A DNA stretch of 64,000 nucleotides from Ipomoea triloba (Eukaryota; Streptophyta; Magnoliopsida; Solanales; Convolvulaceae). The DNA is taken from NCBI RefSeq assembly GCF_003576645.1, contig NC_044924.1:20445965-20509964 (forward strand), read 5' to 3'. Of this stretch, positions 10,291 to 22,375 are shown piece after piece. How positions within the stretch are numbered: position 1 is the stretch's first letter; each line of letters opens with the position of its first letter. The notes beneath the pieces were generated by a model. That model did no database searches. It saw only the letters and a program-made list of their open reading frames with translations, and was not told the origin of the DNA. The position numbers and the translations under genes were made by a program.

Positions 10291-10646
10291 AGAGTTAATT
10301 CGATTTTTGGTCCTAGATTTATAGGTGACAATCCACTTTTAGTTCTTTTTTATTCGAACATCCATTTTTGGTCCTAATATTATTGTGGCATGACCAATTT
10401 AGGTCCTCTATCAACCAATCAGTTCAAATATCGTTAAATACAAGGACATTTCGATCTTCAATTATGAATGTTTCAAAAAAAATAAGCATAAAATATATAG
10501 CGATTCAACATACTTTGTATAAAAAGATTGAAATGTCTTTGTATTTAACAATATTTCAACGATTTTGTTGCTGGAGGACTAAAATTGGTCATGCCACAAT
10601 AATACTTTGACCAAATGAGGATGTTCTAATAAAAAATGACTAAAAT
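10291..10646. mobile_element. MULE-type MITE, right end truncated
   Basis: It matches the complete MITE at 19267-19663: AGAGTTAATTC at the left end, TTTTTGGTCCTAGATTTA, TATTATTGTGGCATGACCAA, and the mirror-image right arm. Homology stops inside the right arm at about 10646, where sequence belonging to the Helitron region begins. The copy was therefore cut by, or deleted next to, that region. Confidence 0.75.
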
Positions 10647-11549
10647 TATTTAAATCATTTTTCGAGCGTTGTTAGTAGTCCGGTCAACTAAAGAAGAAGG
10701 TAAACAAAGATGCAACAAGACACCTTTAAAGTGCTCTGGTCAATTTCAAAAGCTAATAACTATGGAACCAACGTTTACAGCTACGGTTGATGAACCATTA
10801 AGTAATGTGACTAAAGGTGAGTTCTTTGAAATTGTAAATTTATATATGCTCATTAGTTGTGTATTATCAAAGCTTTTGGTTTAGTAGGCCAAATAATTTA
10901 ATTTAATGTACTATGCTCTTCTTAATCATGGTCGCAAAAACAATTGACTGCAACACAGTATCAACAACCATTGAAAATAGGCAAAGAAACATAAGATTTC
11001 GCGGGGTATCAGGTATGTTTAATGGTACTTTTAAACATTTTTTGTAAATATGTATAATGAAATACAAATTAGAGGTTATTTGAAGTCAGATAATATGAAA
11101 CAATTGGGGTAGTTTAATGTTTTTTTAAACAATTGTTTTTACTAAACTAATGTATTATGGTATATACTATGTATCGTAACAAAAGTGTACATATAAAATT
11201 GGATCGCGTCTAGAAAATCCATTAAATAAATACATTACTATTGCATTTTATTAAAAATAACAATACTATATGCAATACAATGCTATTTTTTGCAGGTAAT
11301 TATTTGCCCAATAGTTATTGCGAAACAAATTGTCAAAACCGAAGTTGTGAAAAAATTGCACGTCAATCTGTATCAATCGTTCACAATTTAGAAGATTTGT
11401 TCGTTAATGTAGCCATGGTGGAGGAGGTTAATGTGTGCCCAAATGCTGGTACGCAAATGATTTTTCAGTCTAAATCACTTACGACAATCATTAAATAAAT
11501 GTAATGGCAATTTAATCATTATTTGGAACCATCATTTGCTTCCATCTTA

Positions 11550-14500
11550 GCAGTGGTTTACAATGATATTGGTGACCCCAGCAATATTTGCAAACACTGC
11601 AATGCAATATATTGGTTTGAATAGCGAGTTAATAAAGCTGTGCGCACCGGTACACCAAAATATTCTTCGTGTTGTGGTCATGGGAAATTAAGCTGCCTAA
11701 GATGCGACAACCGCCGAAGAGGATTTCTGACTTATTTTTTACTCATGGAGAAAAGCAAAAAGAATTTGTACAAAAAATTAGGAGGTACAATAACATGTTT
11801 GCTTTTACATCATTAGGAGCAAAGATCGACAAATCTATAAACATAGGTAATGGACCGCATATTTTTAGGATTAATGGTCAAAACTTCCATTTGATGGGTG
11901 GATTACTTTCGCAACCCGGAAATAGGTCAAAATTTGCTCAATTATACATCCTTGACACTGAAAATGAGGTCAACAATCGGATCAATTCATTCAGGTAATC
12001 CTCTACCATAATTTTTTGCGTACTATTACACTTCTTTGTTATACTATATATCTAACCACGACCAACATAGGTAACACAAATTGTATTCACTTAATATTTA
12101 TCAGGATGTGCGAAAATAAGGATAAAATGCATGTCGAAATAGTGGAAGATATTAAGAAAGATTTAGATGATCACAATGTCTTGGTGAAATCATTCTGCTT
12201 TGCAAAAAAATAAAATTGACTCAAATCTAGGAGTAGAGTTTAAGATGAGGTTGATTGGGAAGCGAAATGGTGATGCTCGGACATACAACTTACCCACTGT
12301 ATCAGAGGTAGCTACTCTAATCGTTGGTGATCTAGATCCAACTATGGGTCAAAGGGATATTTTGGTCGAGACTAATACCGGTGGGCTAAAGAGGATAAAT
12401 GAGCTAAATTCCGCATATCTCCCGTTGCAATATCCTATTCTGTTCCCATACGGCGAAGATGGCTATAGAGAGGATATTCAATTCAATACAAGTCAAAACC
12501 AACAAAGTGGGGGTAGAGTGCGTGTATCACAGCGTGAGTTCTTCGCTTATAGGATACATGATAGGTTTAATGAAGTATCTACAATGCTATATGCAAGGAG
12601 ACTTTTTCAACAATTTCTGATAGATGCCTACACCATGGTTAAATCGAGCAAGCTTCTATATATTAGAAATAATCAAAAGGCTTTGAGATGTGAAGCTTAT
12701 AAAGGTCTTTTAGATGCTTTAACCAGAGGAGAAGTTGATACTAGCAAACAAGGTAAACGAATCATCTTACCATCCAGTTTCACTTGCGATGCTAGATATA
12801 TGATCCAAAATTATCAAGATGTAATGGCAATTTTTCGATACAAGGGATACCCAAACTTATTTATCACATTCACATGTAATCCCAAATGGCCGGAGATTCA
12901 AAGATACATTGAAAAATGCAAATTGAACGCCGAGGATAGACCAAACATTGTATGTCGTGTTTTCAAGATGAAGTTGGATTGTTTAGTGAAAGAAATATGA
13001 GCAGGGAATTTATTTGATATTGTCACGGCAGGTATAATCATTTGGTTAACTTTGTTAATGCGTAATAGGGTCAATGTTTTTAATTTACCATTCAATTTTG
13101 AACCTTTATTTCTAACGTATACAAACTTACTTTTGGCGTAGTGGTATATACTATTGAATTTCAAAAGCGTGGCTTACCTCATGCTCACATTCTAATATTC
13201 CTACAAAGATTTTCAATACCCTTTATAGCTGAAACAATGGACAAAATTTCAACAGAAATACCTGACAAAGAGGTTGACATTGATTACTACAAAGCTGTGG
13301 AAGAATTTATGATTCACGGACCCTGTGGAATAGAAAGGCCTAAATCTCCATGCATGGTGAACAAGAGGTGTTCAAAACATTTCCCGAAGAAATTTTTATA
13401 TGTATCCACTTGGGATGATGATGGGTATCCAATATACCAGCGTCGTGACAATGGTAGAACTGTGGAGAAGAATGGTGTGCAATTGGATAAAAGATACATT
13501 GTACCACATAATAGATACCTGCTTCTCAAGTATAAGGCCCACATCAACGTTGAATGGTGTAACCAATCTAGGTCAATCAAATATTTTTTTAAGTATGTGA
13601 ACAAGGGTAATGACAGGGTCACGACAGAGTTCTACAATAGCACGACTGATGATTGGTCAAATGATGTTGTAGATGAAATCAGCATGTATTATGACTGCAG
13701 GTATGTTTCAGCATGCAAGGCTGCTTGGCAACTCCTAAGCTTCGATGTTCAATTTAGGCACCCTCCAGTGGAAAGGTTAAGTTTCCATCTACTAGATTGT
13801 CAGTCTGTTGTGTTCGAGGATGATGATCGTATAGAAAATGTTCTAAATCGACCCACAGTAAATCTAAGCATGTTCACTGTATGGTTTGATGCGAACAAGA
13901 AATATGATTTGGCTAAGGAGTTGCCTTATATTGACATGCCGACCAAGTTTGTGTGGAAGAAGGATATTAGAGAGTGGCATCCAAGGCAAATGGGGCTCGC
14001 AATTGGACGAATTTTTTATGTACCTCCGAGAAGTGGTGAAATATATTACTTGAGATGTCTACTAAATGTACTTAGAGGTCCTACTAATTTTGAAGACATC
14101 AAGTCATATAAGGGTGTCATATATCCCACTTTTAGAGATGCATGCTATGCAAGAGGCTTGTTAGATGATGATAAGGAATACATTGACGCGATTAATGAAG
14201 CCAGTCATTGGTCTACGACACGATCACTGAGGAAATTGTTTGTCATATTACTTACATCGAACTTGGTGAACTGCTTGAAAAATGTGTGGAATGAAGTGTG
14301 GCATCACCTATCAGACGATGTACAATTTAACAAACGGAAAGTGTTGCAAGAAAAAGGTATTTATAAATTTCATTTTATAGAATCTTTATGACGTACTAAA
14401 TTTCACTCAAATTTCTCAAACATTTTACTTTAACAATTTCAGATTTGTGTTTGTCTGATGATGAGAAGAAAAATTTGTCCTTGATTGAAATAGAGCGGTT

Positions 14501-16031
14501 GCTACAGTTGTACAACAAGAACTTGAAAGATTATCCTCAAATGCCTATTCCAAACTACGATGATGCAATGCGTTGTGATAATCGTATGTTGCTTGATGAG
14601 CTAGCTTATGGTCGTGATGCATTACTAGAGCAGAGTGAATCAATGGAAATGCAAATGACTGATGAGCAATCTGTTGTTTACCATGTTGTACTAAATGTCA
14701 TAAAACAGCAGAAGGGTGGTTTGTACTTTGTATATGGTTATGGTGGTACCGGTAAAACATTTCTTTGGAAAACGTTATCAGCAAAGATACGGTTTGAGGG
14801 AGAGATCGTCATCAACGTTGCGTCTTTGTTATTGCCGGGAGGTCGAACTGCACATTCAAGGTTCGCAATACCAATTAGTGTTACGGAGGATTCCACGTGT
14901 AACATCAATCAAGGCAGCCAACTAGCAGAACTAATTGTCAAATGCAAACTTATAATTTGGGACGAAGTACCAATGATGCACAAACACTGCTTCGAGACAC
15001 TAGATAGAACATTGCGTGATCTCTTGCGTTTTAGTGATCCTCATAGTGGCAGTAAAACTTTTGGTGGTAAGACTGTGGTTTTGGAAGGGGATTTCAGACA
15101 AATATTACCAGTCATCCCTAAAGGTTTAAGACAAAATATTGTTTCAGCTTAAATCAACTCTTCGTACCTATGGGAGTCATGACAAGTGCTTAGGTTAACA
15201 AAGAATCTAAGACTGAATAATAGGGAACCCAGGGTTGATATGCAAAACATCCAACAATTTGCAGAATGGTTAGCTGCTATCGGAGATGAAACAATTGGAG
15301 GACCTAATGATGGTTATGCAAAAGTCCAAATCCCTAACGAAGTGTTGTTACCATCTACTGCTAATGACATAGCCACAATAGTTGATAGTATATTTCCGAT
15401 GTTCAAGGAAGGTGGTTGTCAAAAGGAATACATGGAGAGTCGGGCAATTCTGGCTCCAACACTAGATGTGGTAAATGCAATCAATGAATATATGAGTGAT
15501 TTGCATATTGCTGAGAGCAAGACCTACCTTAGTTGCGACAGCGTGTGTAAATCTTATTCAAGCGACGGTATCCTCTATGACATGCACACTTCGGAATTCC
15601 TAAATTGGTTGAAAACTTCTGGCATCCCTAACCATTCTTTAACTTTAAAGGTTGGATCCCAAGTCATCTTGTTGAGAAACATAGATCACTCAATGGGACT
15701 TTGCAATGGTACCAGACTCATCATTACCAGATTATCTGATCATGTGGTGGAAGGAAAGATTGTTACTGCGCACAATGCCGACAAAATAGTGTTGATTCCA
15801 AGGATGTCAATGACACCTACTGATACAAGATTGCCATTTAAATTTCAACGAAGACAATTTCCTTTAATGTTGTCATACACAATGACTATCAACAAAAGCC
15901 AATGTCAAACTTTGACGCATGTAGGGTTACTACTAAGGAAACTTGTCTTTGTTCACGGTCAACTTTACGTTGTTGTTTCAAGGATTAGCAACCCTTTAGT
16001 TTTAAGAATTTTGATAGCAAAAGAAGGATAG
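11550..16031 (+). pseudogene. Helitron Rep-helicase polyprotein gene, multi-exon, several disabling mutations
   Basis: The order is: N-terminal zinc-finger-like Cys motifs (11580-11700); the Helitron-like N-terminal domain (QYNNMF-type motif near 11800, then 12200-13000); the HUH motif LPHAHIL (about 13175-13195); the two-tyrosine motif KYFFKYVNKG (about 13577-13606); and the PIF1-like helicase with Walker A GYGGTGKT (about 14740-14763), Walker B IIWDE and motif GDFRQILPV. Introns with GT/AG borders and good frame continuity are visible at about 11993-12103, 13032-13140 and 14357-14442. Breaks are a stop near 11625, a frameshift near 11690, a frameshift in a poly-A run near 12205, TGA at 12998-13000, TAA at 15150-15152 and TGA near 15180. 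Rep and helicase together would nick and unwind DNA for rolling-circle transposition, but this copy cannot make the full protein. Confidence 0.85.
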
Positions 16032-16138
16032 AGTAGTAATTATACTACAAATGTTGTGTATCATGAAGTTCTTAATAATTTGTAAGTTCCTAATCTTTAA
16101 ATATTCTATTTCGGTTTAATAAATAGCATTACTCGCAT

Positions 16139-16164
16139 CCGTGCATCGCACGGGTATAATACTA

Positions 16165-16165
<1 letters not shown>
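16139..16165 (+). other. Helitron 3' terminus (hairpin plus CTAG)
   Basis: A perfect 6-bp stem with a 3-base loop (CCGTGC ATC GCACGG) ends 12 bases before the terminal G of CTAG. This is the standard Helitron transposition terminator and end signal. Confidence 0.9.

Positions 16166-16215
<50 letters not shown>
16166..16215. repeat. (TA)n microsatellite after the Helitron end
   Basis: An uninterrupted TA tract starts one base after the Helitron CTAG, so the Helitron inserted at, or next to, a TA tract. Confidence 0.95.
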
Positions 16216-16220
<5 letters not shown>

Positions 16221-16855
16221 TCATTTGTAAGTCACTGTAATCTCTTAGATCCTTCATTATTAATGGAACTATTATTATGATACTGAAAGGGTGCAAGTTA
16301 TCTCGTGTCTCATTGTCAAACCTATCGATTTTCGCCATAGTTACATTGCGTACGTGCCATTTTTGCATTGGATATGGGATTTTAAAATCGTCACTACTCT
16401 GATAAAATATGAATTATATTAAGTTGTTAATGCATTGGACCACACTACAATACAATCAGATCATGAATTAAAATTGACAAACGACAGTACCTTAGTAGCT
16501 AAGTTTCGATCTCTTTCAATTTTTGAAATTATCAAAATCAAGAAAATTATAATGTCAGGATCATACATACCTTACTGCATTAGTTAACCAGAAAGGTAAA
16601 TTCTTATGTGAGATTTATTATGGATCTCAATTTGTGAGACACGTCAAGGAAAATTTGAGTCTTATACTATATGAATTTAGTAATATCCTGTAAACTACCT
16701 ATTACAATTGTGCTATAAATTAAAAAGTATTATATATATAAGATTTAAAGTATAATATGATTATATCTACAATTCTATTATGTAATGCCATTTTATTTCT
16801 TTCAAATTGGCTATTATATTTTTTCTATAAAGTACTACATTTATATTATAAAATA

Positions 16856-17376
16856 GAGTCATTTCCATTTTTGGTCCTACTGTTATTAGGGTAGTGCCAA
16901 TTTTAGTCCACTTCATTAATTTTTGCCACATTGCGTCCAGTCTTATTTAGTCCTTGCCACTTTTAGTCCACCGTTAAAATTTTTGTCAAATAACCGTCCA
17001 AAACAAGGGTATTTTGGTCTTTTCATGCTTTGATCATCTCCTTAACCCTTTGCAGTAGTTTTCCTTACACATTTTCATCCAATGAAGAGGTCCGGCGAAA
17101 GTCATGGCTTTGTAATGTGGCTCACATGGCTTTCGTTGGACCTCTTCATTGGATGAAAATGTGTAAGAAAAATTACTGCAAAGGGTCAAGAAGATGACCA
17201 AAGCATGAAAAGACCAAAAATACCCTTGTTTAGGACGGCCATTTGACGAAAATTTTAACGGTGGACTAAAAGTGGTAAGGACTAAATAAGACTGGCCGCA
17301 ATGTGGCAAAAATTAATGAAGTGAACTAAAATTGGCAATACCCCAATAACAATAGGACCAAAAATAGAAATGACTC
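16856..17376. mobile_element. MULE-type MITE, near-complete palindrome, 9-bp target duplication
   Basis: The ends are GAGTCATTTC and its complement, and the two arms (about 240-260 bp each) pair almost throughout, with a short loop near 17116. The flanking target duplication TATAAAATA is exact (16847-16855 and 17377-17385). A 9-bp duplication and long inverted repeats point to the Mutator superfamily. No coding capacity; frames inside it merely read the arms. Confidence 0.9.
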
Positions 17377-17631
17377 TATAAAATATTATATATAAGCTAG
17401 GTTTAAAGTATTCATGAAAAGTCCTAATACAATAATAACTAATAAAGTAATAAGTCCTAATAAATAATCAAATACATAATTTGTTAATCTATAAGCCAAT
17501 AATATATAATTTATACAATGTACTAATTACTAATGCATTTTATCAACATAAATAAACATATATTTATCTATATAATTATATAAAATTGTCTACAAATATA
17601 CACTAATATTAATAATATATACATACTAGCC

Positions 17632-17778
17632 ATGCTTGGCGGCCCCCCGCCGACCCACCACGCCCACCCCTCCATAGCCCGTCAAAATATGGGCCATAAA
17701 ATTCAAAGCCCGCCCACCAAAAACGCGGGGAAGGACGGACTAGCTCGGTGAGCTAAACCCGTTTTGACGACTCTAATG
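17632..17778. mobile_element. GC-rich hAT-end-like fragment
   Basis: A GC-rich island in AT-rich surroundings ends ACCCGTTTTGACGACTCTA. Read on the minus strand, it starts TAGAGTCGTCAAAACGGGT, which resembles ends of plant hAT-like elements (CTAGAGCTGTCAAAA-type). No partner end or target duplication was found. Confidence 0.35.
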
Positions 17779-17808
17779 CTTTCACTTCAATCTGAATTAT
17801 TATTATTA

Positions 17809-17844
<36 letters not shown>

Positions 17845-18486
17845 ACAAATACTCCGTAGTATGTTTATTTTTAGGAAAATGAATTGAAGCAAATAAACAA
17901 AATGTAGTAATTTCTTAACTTTCAGTCAAACACAAAAAAAAAATAAATTTTGACATTCAATTAAATGTCAAAAAATTAAAATATTTTTTAAAAATGAAAA
18001 ATTTTCAGAAAATTATTTTTTCAAAAAATATTTTCCAAGTTCAATGATCAGATTATGCACTTAAAAGAATGGGAATTTTAAAATTCACTTCTCCCTCTTG
18101 AAGATAATACAAAAGTAAATTGTGGGGAAAAACAAAACTTATTCTAATGCAACAAAGAAGCTATCACATCATTAACATCAATTCAAAATACAATAAAGAT
18201 ATAGAAGAAAGTCAATAGATTATCTCTATCCCCACTAAAAACAAAAGAGAAGAATAAAAAATTAAACTACAAAGCGTATAATGAAAATAAGGTATGGGCC
18301 ACGGGGTTGTGCAATATAATTTGTTTAATTGAAGAATTAATATTGTTTAAATATAATGTTTTTTTTTAATATTGCAACCCAAATTAAATTATTATACAAA
18401 ATTTATATATATATATATATATATTTAAATGTATACTCTAAAAAAATATAAATAAAATTTTCCATTTTAAACTGGTGTTTGGTCGT

Positions 18487-18968
18487 TAGGGGTGTAAACG
18501 AATTGAATCGAGTCAAATACTTGAGTATTTGATTCGAATTCGATTATTTTAATGAGTATTTGAATTCGAATTCGTTTAGTGTTCGAATCCTAAATTCCGA
18601 TTCATATTCGATTCAACCAATTTATTCGAATATATTCGATTGGATTCGAATATTCGAATTCGAAATGATTATCTTAATGTTTTTTCTAAATTTTTCAATA
18701 AATTAAGATAAAATAAAACAAAAATTGCCACGACCGTGAGGAGTTGCTGCCCTGCCTTGCTGAGTTGCTCTCCTTGTTACCGTGCTTCCTTGCCATGACG
18801 GTGGTATGCCGTGAAAAGGGGAGGATAAGAACAGGGCGAAGCAGTTGGTGGAAGAGGCGAAGTTGGGAACTGCGGCGGTCGAACTGGGAAGACTAAAGGG
18901 TGAAGCACCGAAGCGGCTGCTCTCACTTTTATTTTAGCTTAGGGTTTATGCCTTTACTGGTTTAGTTT

Positions 18969-19032
<64 letters not shown>

Positions 19033-19191
19033 GAATATTCGAATACTATTCGAATCGAATCTATCCTGATTTGTATTTGGATTTGAATAACATTCGAATC
19101 AAAATGTGTATTTGAATTTGGATTCGTATTCGAAATATTCGAATTCGAATCACGAATCGAATAAAAATTATTTGATTTGTTTACACCCCTA
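18487..19191. mobile_element. Non-autonomous hAT element with 8-bp target duplication
   Basis: Ends TAGGGGTGTAAAC and GTTTACACCCCTA are inverted. The 8-bp target duplication TTGGTCGT is exact (18479-18486 and 19192-19199). The uninterrupted site is still visible in the paralogous segment near 8046 (TTGGTAGTACATG). Subterminal regions are dense in ATTCGAAT words in both orientations. The interior has a GC-richer island (18730-18920) of unknown origin and a long (TA)n tract (18974-19030). There is no transposase. Confidence 0.92.
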
Positions 19192-19266
19192 TTGGTCGTA
19201 CATGTTTTCTATGCTATTGATTAGCTCTATATCACAAAATGAATATTTTTTAAAAAATTAAAATAA

Positions 19267-19663
19267 AGAGTTAATTCCATTTTTGGTCCTAGATTTAAAG
19301 ATGACAATTCACTTTTAGTTATTTTTTATTAGAACATCCTCATTTGGTCCTAGTATTATTGTGGCATGACCAATTTTACTCCTTCGACAACAAAATTGTT
19401 GAAATATCGTTAAATACAAGTATTTCAATCATTTTTATACAAAGTATGTTGAACTGTTATATTTTTTTATGTTTATTTGTTTGAAAACATTCATAATTGA
19501 ATATCGAAATGTTATTGTATTTAACGATATTTAAACTGATTTGTTGATAAAGGACAAAAAATGGTTATGTCACAATAATACTAGGACCAAAAGTGGATAT
19601 TCTAATAAAAAAGACTAAAAGTGGATTGTCACCTATAAATCTAGGACCAAAAATGGAATTAAC
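19267..19663. mobile_element. MULE-type MITE with 9-bp target duplication
   Basis: Long arms starting AGTTAATTCCATTTTTGG and ending in their complement almost meet in the middle. The flanking 9-base duplication TTAAAATAA is exact (19258-19266 and 19664-19672). The corresponding place in the paralogous segment near 8080 is uninterrupted. A second, truncated member lies at 10291-10646. Confidence 0.88.
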
Positions 19664-19968
19664 TTAAAATAATAAAACATGAAAAAACAAAAACAAACAA
19701 AATATGCAATATTCATAATACGTATTAGTTCAATTATCTCTAACTTCAGGCTGTGTTATGGGACTATAAAATCTATAAATTCCTTTTAAATTTAAAACTT
19801 CAAGCTTTTGCATTTTACTCCATATCTGTTAAAGTTTTTATTAAAAAATGAAATAACCTGATCTTGTTTCTTTTGGCTTGATATTGCATTACGTGGTTAT
19901 AAAGTTTAAAAATTCCTTTTTTAACTTAAAATTTATAATTTCAAGTTATTATGTGATGGAGCCATGAA

Positions 19969-20771
19969 AATCCTTATACCATGGACCAAGGTGCACTGGG
20001 AACTGAACTCTGGTGTATGCGTGTGTGTCTTATATTGTGAGTTTTTATATCTTGTGTTATGAAATTTTATACCTTAAGAATATATGAAATTTTATACCTT
20101 AAGAATATATGAATTTTATACCTGAAACAAATTAATAATTGTATCTTATGTTATGAATTTTTGTGTCTTGTGTTGTGAAATCCTGTGCATATGAACACAA
20201 ATTATGTACCTAATCAAATTTAAAAAATAATTGAATATATATCATGTATATGTGTCTTGTACTGTGATTTTTGTGTCTTGTGTTATAAAATTTTGTACCT
20301 TACCAGTATGAATTCTGTATCTCGTCATTTCGATCTATGGTCCATAATGCTATTTGGACCCTTGTTCATGATATAAATTGTCGAGCCGGCAAGTTATATC
20401 ATGGACCATGGTCGACATATAGCATTATGGACCCTGGATTGAAAAGACAAGGTACAAAATTCATATTCGTAAGGTACATAATTCCATAACACAAGACACA
20501 AAAAATCACAACACAAGATACATACACATGTCATATATATATTTACTTCTTTTTTTTTTTCAAATATAATTTAGGTACATAATCATAGGCATGAAATTTC
20601 ACTAACACAAGACCCATAAATTCATAACATAAGACACAATTACTGATTTGTTTAATGTACAGAATTCATACTCTTAAGGTACAGAATTATATAATACAAA
20701 ACACAAAAACTTACAACATAAGACACATACACATGCAGCAAGGTTCACAGTGCGTCCATGGTATAAGGATT
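19969..20771. mobile_element. Long foldback element with arms of about 400 bp
   Basis: AATCCTTATACCATGGA at the left end recurs inverted at the right end, and the two halves are imperfect reverse complements over roughly 400 bases, closing near 20385. Each arm is itself made of reiterated words (TGTGTCTTGTGTTATGAA, TTTTGTACCTTAAGAATAT), so it is a palindrome of tandem-like repeats. I see no ORF. Target duplication is unclear. The element sits exactly where homology to 7860-9370 ends. Confidence 0.7.
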
Positions 20772-20779
20772 GAAAGAAT

Positions 20780-21690
20780 AGCTACGCAAACAACACCTAC
20801 CCAAACTACCTTAACATTTATACAAATGGGAATAGTAAACAACGCTTATTAGTGAAGCAGGTTGGGGTAACGACTAATGTTGAAAAAATTACTAGGCGCC
20901 CGATTTTTTTCTTTTAATTTTTAAATTTTTTTTAAGAGTTAATAATTGTAAAGTGTTTAATACTTTAAGTTTTTAATAGTTAATACTTAATACATTAATA
21001 GTTTGACAATAAATATGTAAAATTATTAAAATATTAAATATTAACCTAAATACATAATTACCTAAAGAACATCTATAAGACTATAATTGATTAATTTAAT
21101 TGTAAATTATATACAACTTTAAAAAATTAAATGTTCAAACACAATTTCACAAAGACAAAAAGCCCCAAGTCACAACTCACAAGTCATAAGTCATAAGTTC
21201 ACAACTCGCAACTCACAAACTATCAAACAAACTTCCAAATCAATCCATAATAAAATCTAGACTCTCCATGCAAACTCCAGAAGTCCAAATTAAAAAAATC
21301 ATCAAATCAATACAAAAACTTCAAGTATTCAAATTTCAAAACAAAGTAAATACCAAACAATAATAATAATGTCAAAGTGTTCATCAAATTCAACTTTCAA
21401 GGTTTTCTTCTCTATCTAATCAAAATTAAATTTACTACCTTCGAGTACTACTGACTCACTCCCTTCTATGTGGGAGTGTAAACCGGGTGCCACTAGACCA
21501 CAGGGTCTTTGGCAAGTAGTTAAAAACTTTAAATTTTTAACTATCTAAGCCTGTATTACAGAGGCTAAGCCTCAAAGCCTCTGTAATAGAGGCTTAGATA
21601 GTTAAAAACTTAAAGTATCAACTATCAAGTAGGTAACTTCTAAATAAAATAACTAAGTAAAGTAAACAAAAATTAACTAACACTTTCAAA
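20780..21690. other. AT-rich stretch without a gene; SINE-like piece and a hairpin
   Basis: On the minus strand, TGGTCTAGTGGCACC (complement of about 21488-21504) resembles a tRNA A-box, suggesting a SINE fragment. At about 21537-21605 a 28-base stem with a short loop forms around AAGCCTCTGTAATA. From 21150 to 21240 there are reiterated CACAACTCACAAGTC words. Nothing else is recognisable. Confidence 0.4.
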
Positions 21691-22375
21691 TGTTCTCCAA
21701 TTCCTTTCATATCTCGAAGAACTTGAAATAAGAGATAAAATCTTCATTGTTAGTCTTTTCAAGTTGGGGTTTCCACACCAAAAGTTTACCACCACATTGC
21801 TACATCAAAGTATCAAAGATTCAAAATTAGTATTAAATAAAATTAAAGCAATAAAAATATATTAAATATGTTGCTACATCAAAGTATCAAAGATTCAAAA
21901 TTAGTATTAAATAAAATTAAAGTAATAAAAATATATTAAATATGTATTAAAATTTAAAATTTTAAAAACAAAAACTAGTATTTTACTATTTTATTTACCC
22001 GGATCATATTGCTCACCATTAGACTCACATCCTTTTACCGCAATCGATTTCCTAAACATGTCATCTTTCATCTTATACTTGGGCAATTCTTCCTTTAATA
22101 TCTTGTTTTGCATTTCTATATCACCAAAATAATGTCTCGAGGAACTCAACCCTTCCAATGGAAACATCATCATCCAAATGAAGTAGAGGATCCTTATAAT
22201 GGTGATAAGGATTCAACAAGAAAACCATCAAATGAAGAAGGGTGTCTAGCCTTTTTTACATCTTCTCTTCAATTATTCTAATAATAGGCTCATTGTTTTT
22301 TTCAACTCCATTCAATGCCTTCTTAATGTCTTCTTTGGCTTGCATAAGCTCACCATAAACAAATCTCATTTAAGG
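21690..22375 (-). pseudogene. hAT transposase C-terminal remnant
   Basis: Read on the minus strand, the fragment shows features of the plant hAT C-terminal half in the right order: an LLHLMVFLLNPYHHY stretch like the LH..AYFLNP motif, EELPKYK...MFRKSIAVKGCESNG, DPGK, then after an intron-like gap WW, and LKRLTMKILSLISSSSRYER near the dimerisation region (ER.W). The gap (about 21795-21990) has a GT-type left border and holds a 74-bp tandem duplication. In-frame stops and the lack of a DNA-binding domain show it is dead. No ends of the parent element were identified. Confidence 0.65.
21797..21944. repeat. Two-copy tandem repeat, 74-bp unit
   Basis: The unit starting TTGCTACATCAAAGTATC occurs at 21797-21870 and 21871-21944 with only one difference that I see. 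It lies in the intron-like gap of the hAT remnant. Confidence 0.9.

Larger units (their letters stand above)
10650..16165 (+). mobile_element. Helitron of autonomous type (decayed)
   Basis: It encodes the Helitron Rep and PIF1-like helicase on the plus strand and ends with a classical 3' terminus: hairpin CCGTGC-ATC-GCACGG at 16139-16153, 8 bases, then CTAG at 16162-16165 followed by T. The 5' TC terminus could not be fixed; the left limit given is where the truncated MITE stops. Exon-like pieces with GT/AG borders occur upstream (for example an exon ending at about 10816 before GTGAGT, and one at about 11296-11448), and I do not recognise what they encode. A (TA)n tract follows the 3' end directly. 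Confidence 0.85.
16420..18360. repeat. Segment duplicated at 24797-26802 and 63630-63730 (non-coding)
   Basis: Collinear matches with the second copy include TTAATGCATTGGACCACAC, ATCAAAATCAAGAAAATTAT, TTGAAGATAATACAAAA, TCTAATGCAACA..AAGCTATC and GAAGAAAGT.AATAGATTAT. The last part (AAAC.T..AA.CGTATA, TATGG, TTGTTTAAATA.AATG) resumes at 63630 in the other copy. Contents are AT-rich with two small transposons; I see no gene. From 18300 on, the same segment is instead paralogous to 7860-9370. Confidence 0.75.

Noticed and set aside
16162..16368. Minus-strand frame ending in a long Tyr-Ile repeat
   Set aside because: The repeat is only the translation of the (TA)n tract after the Helitron end.
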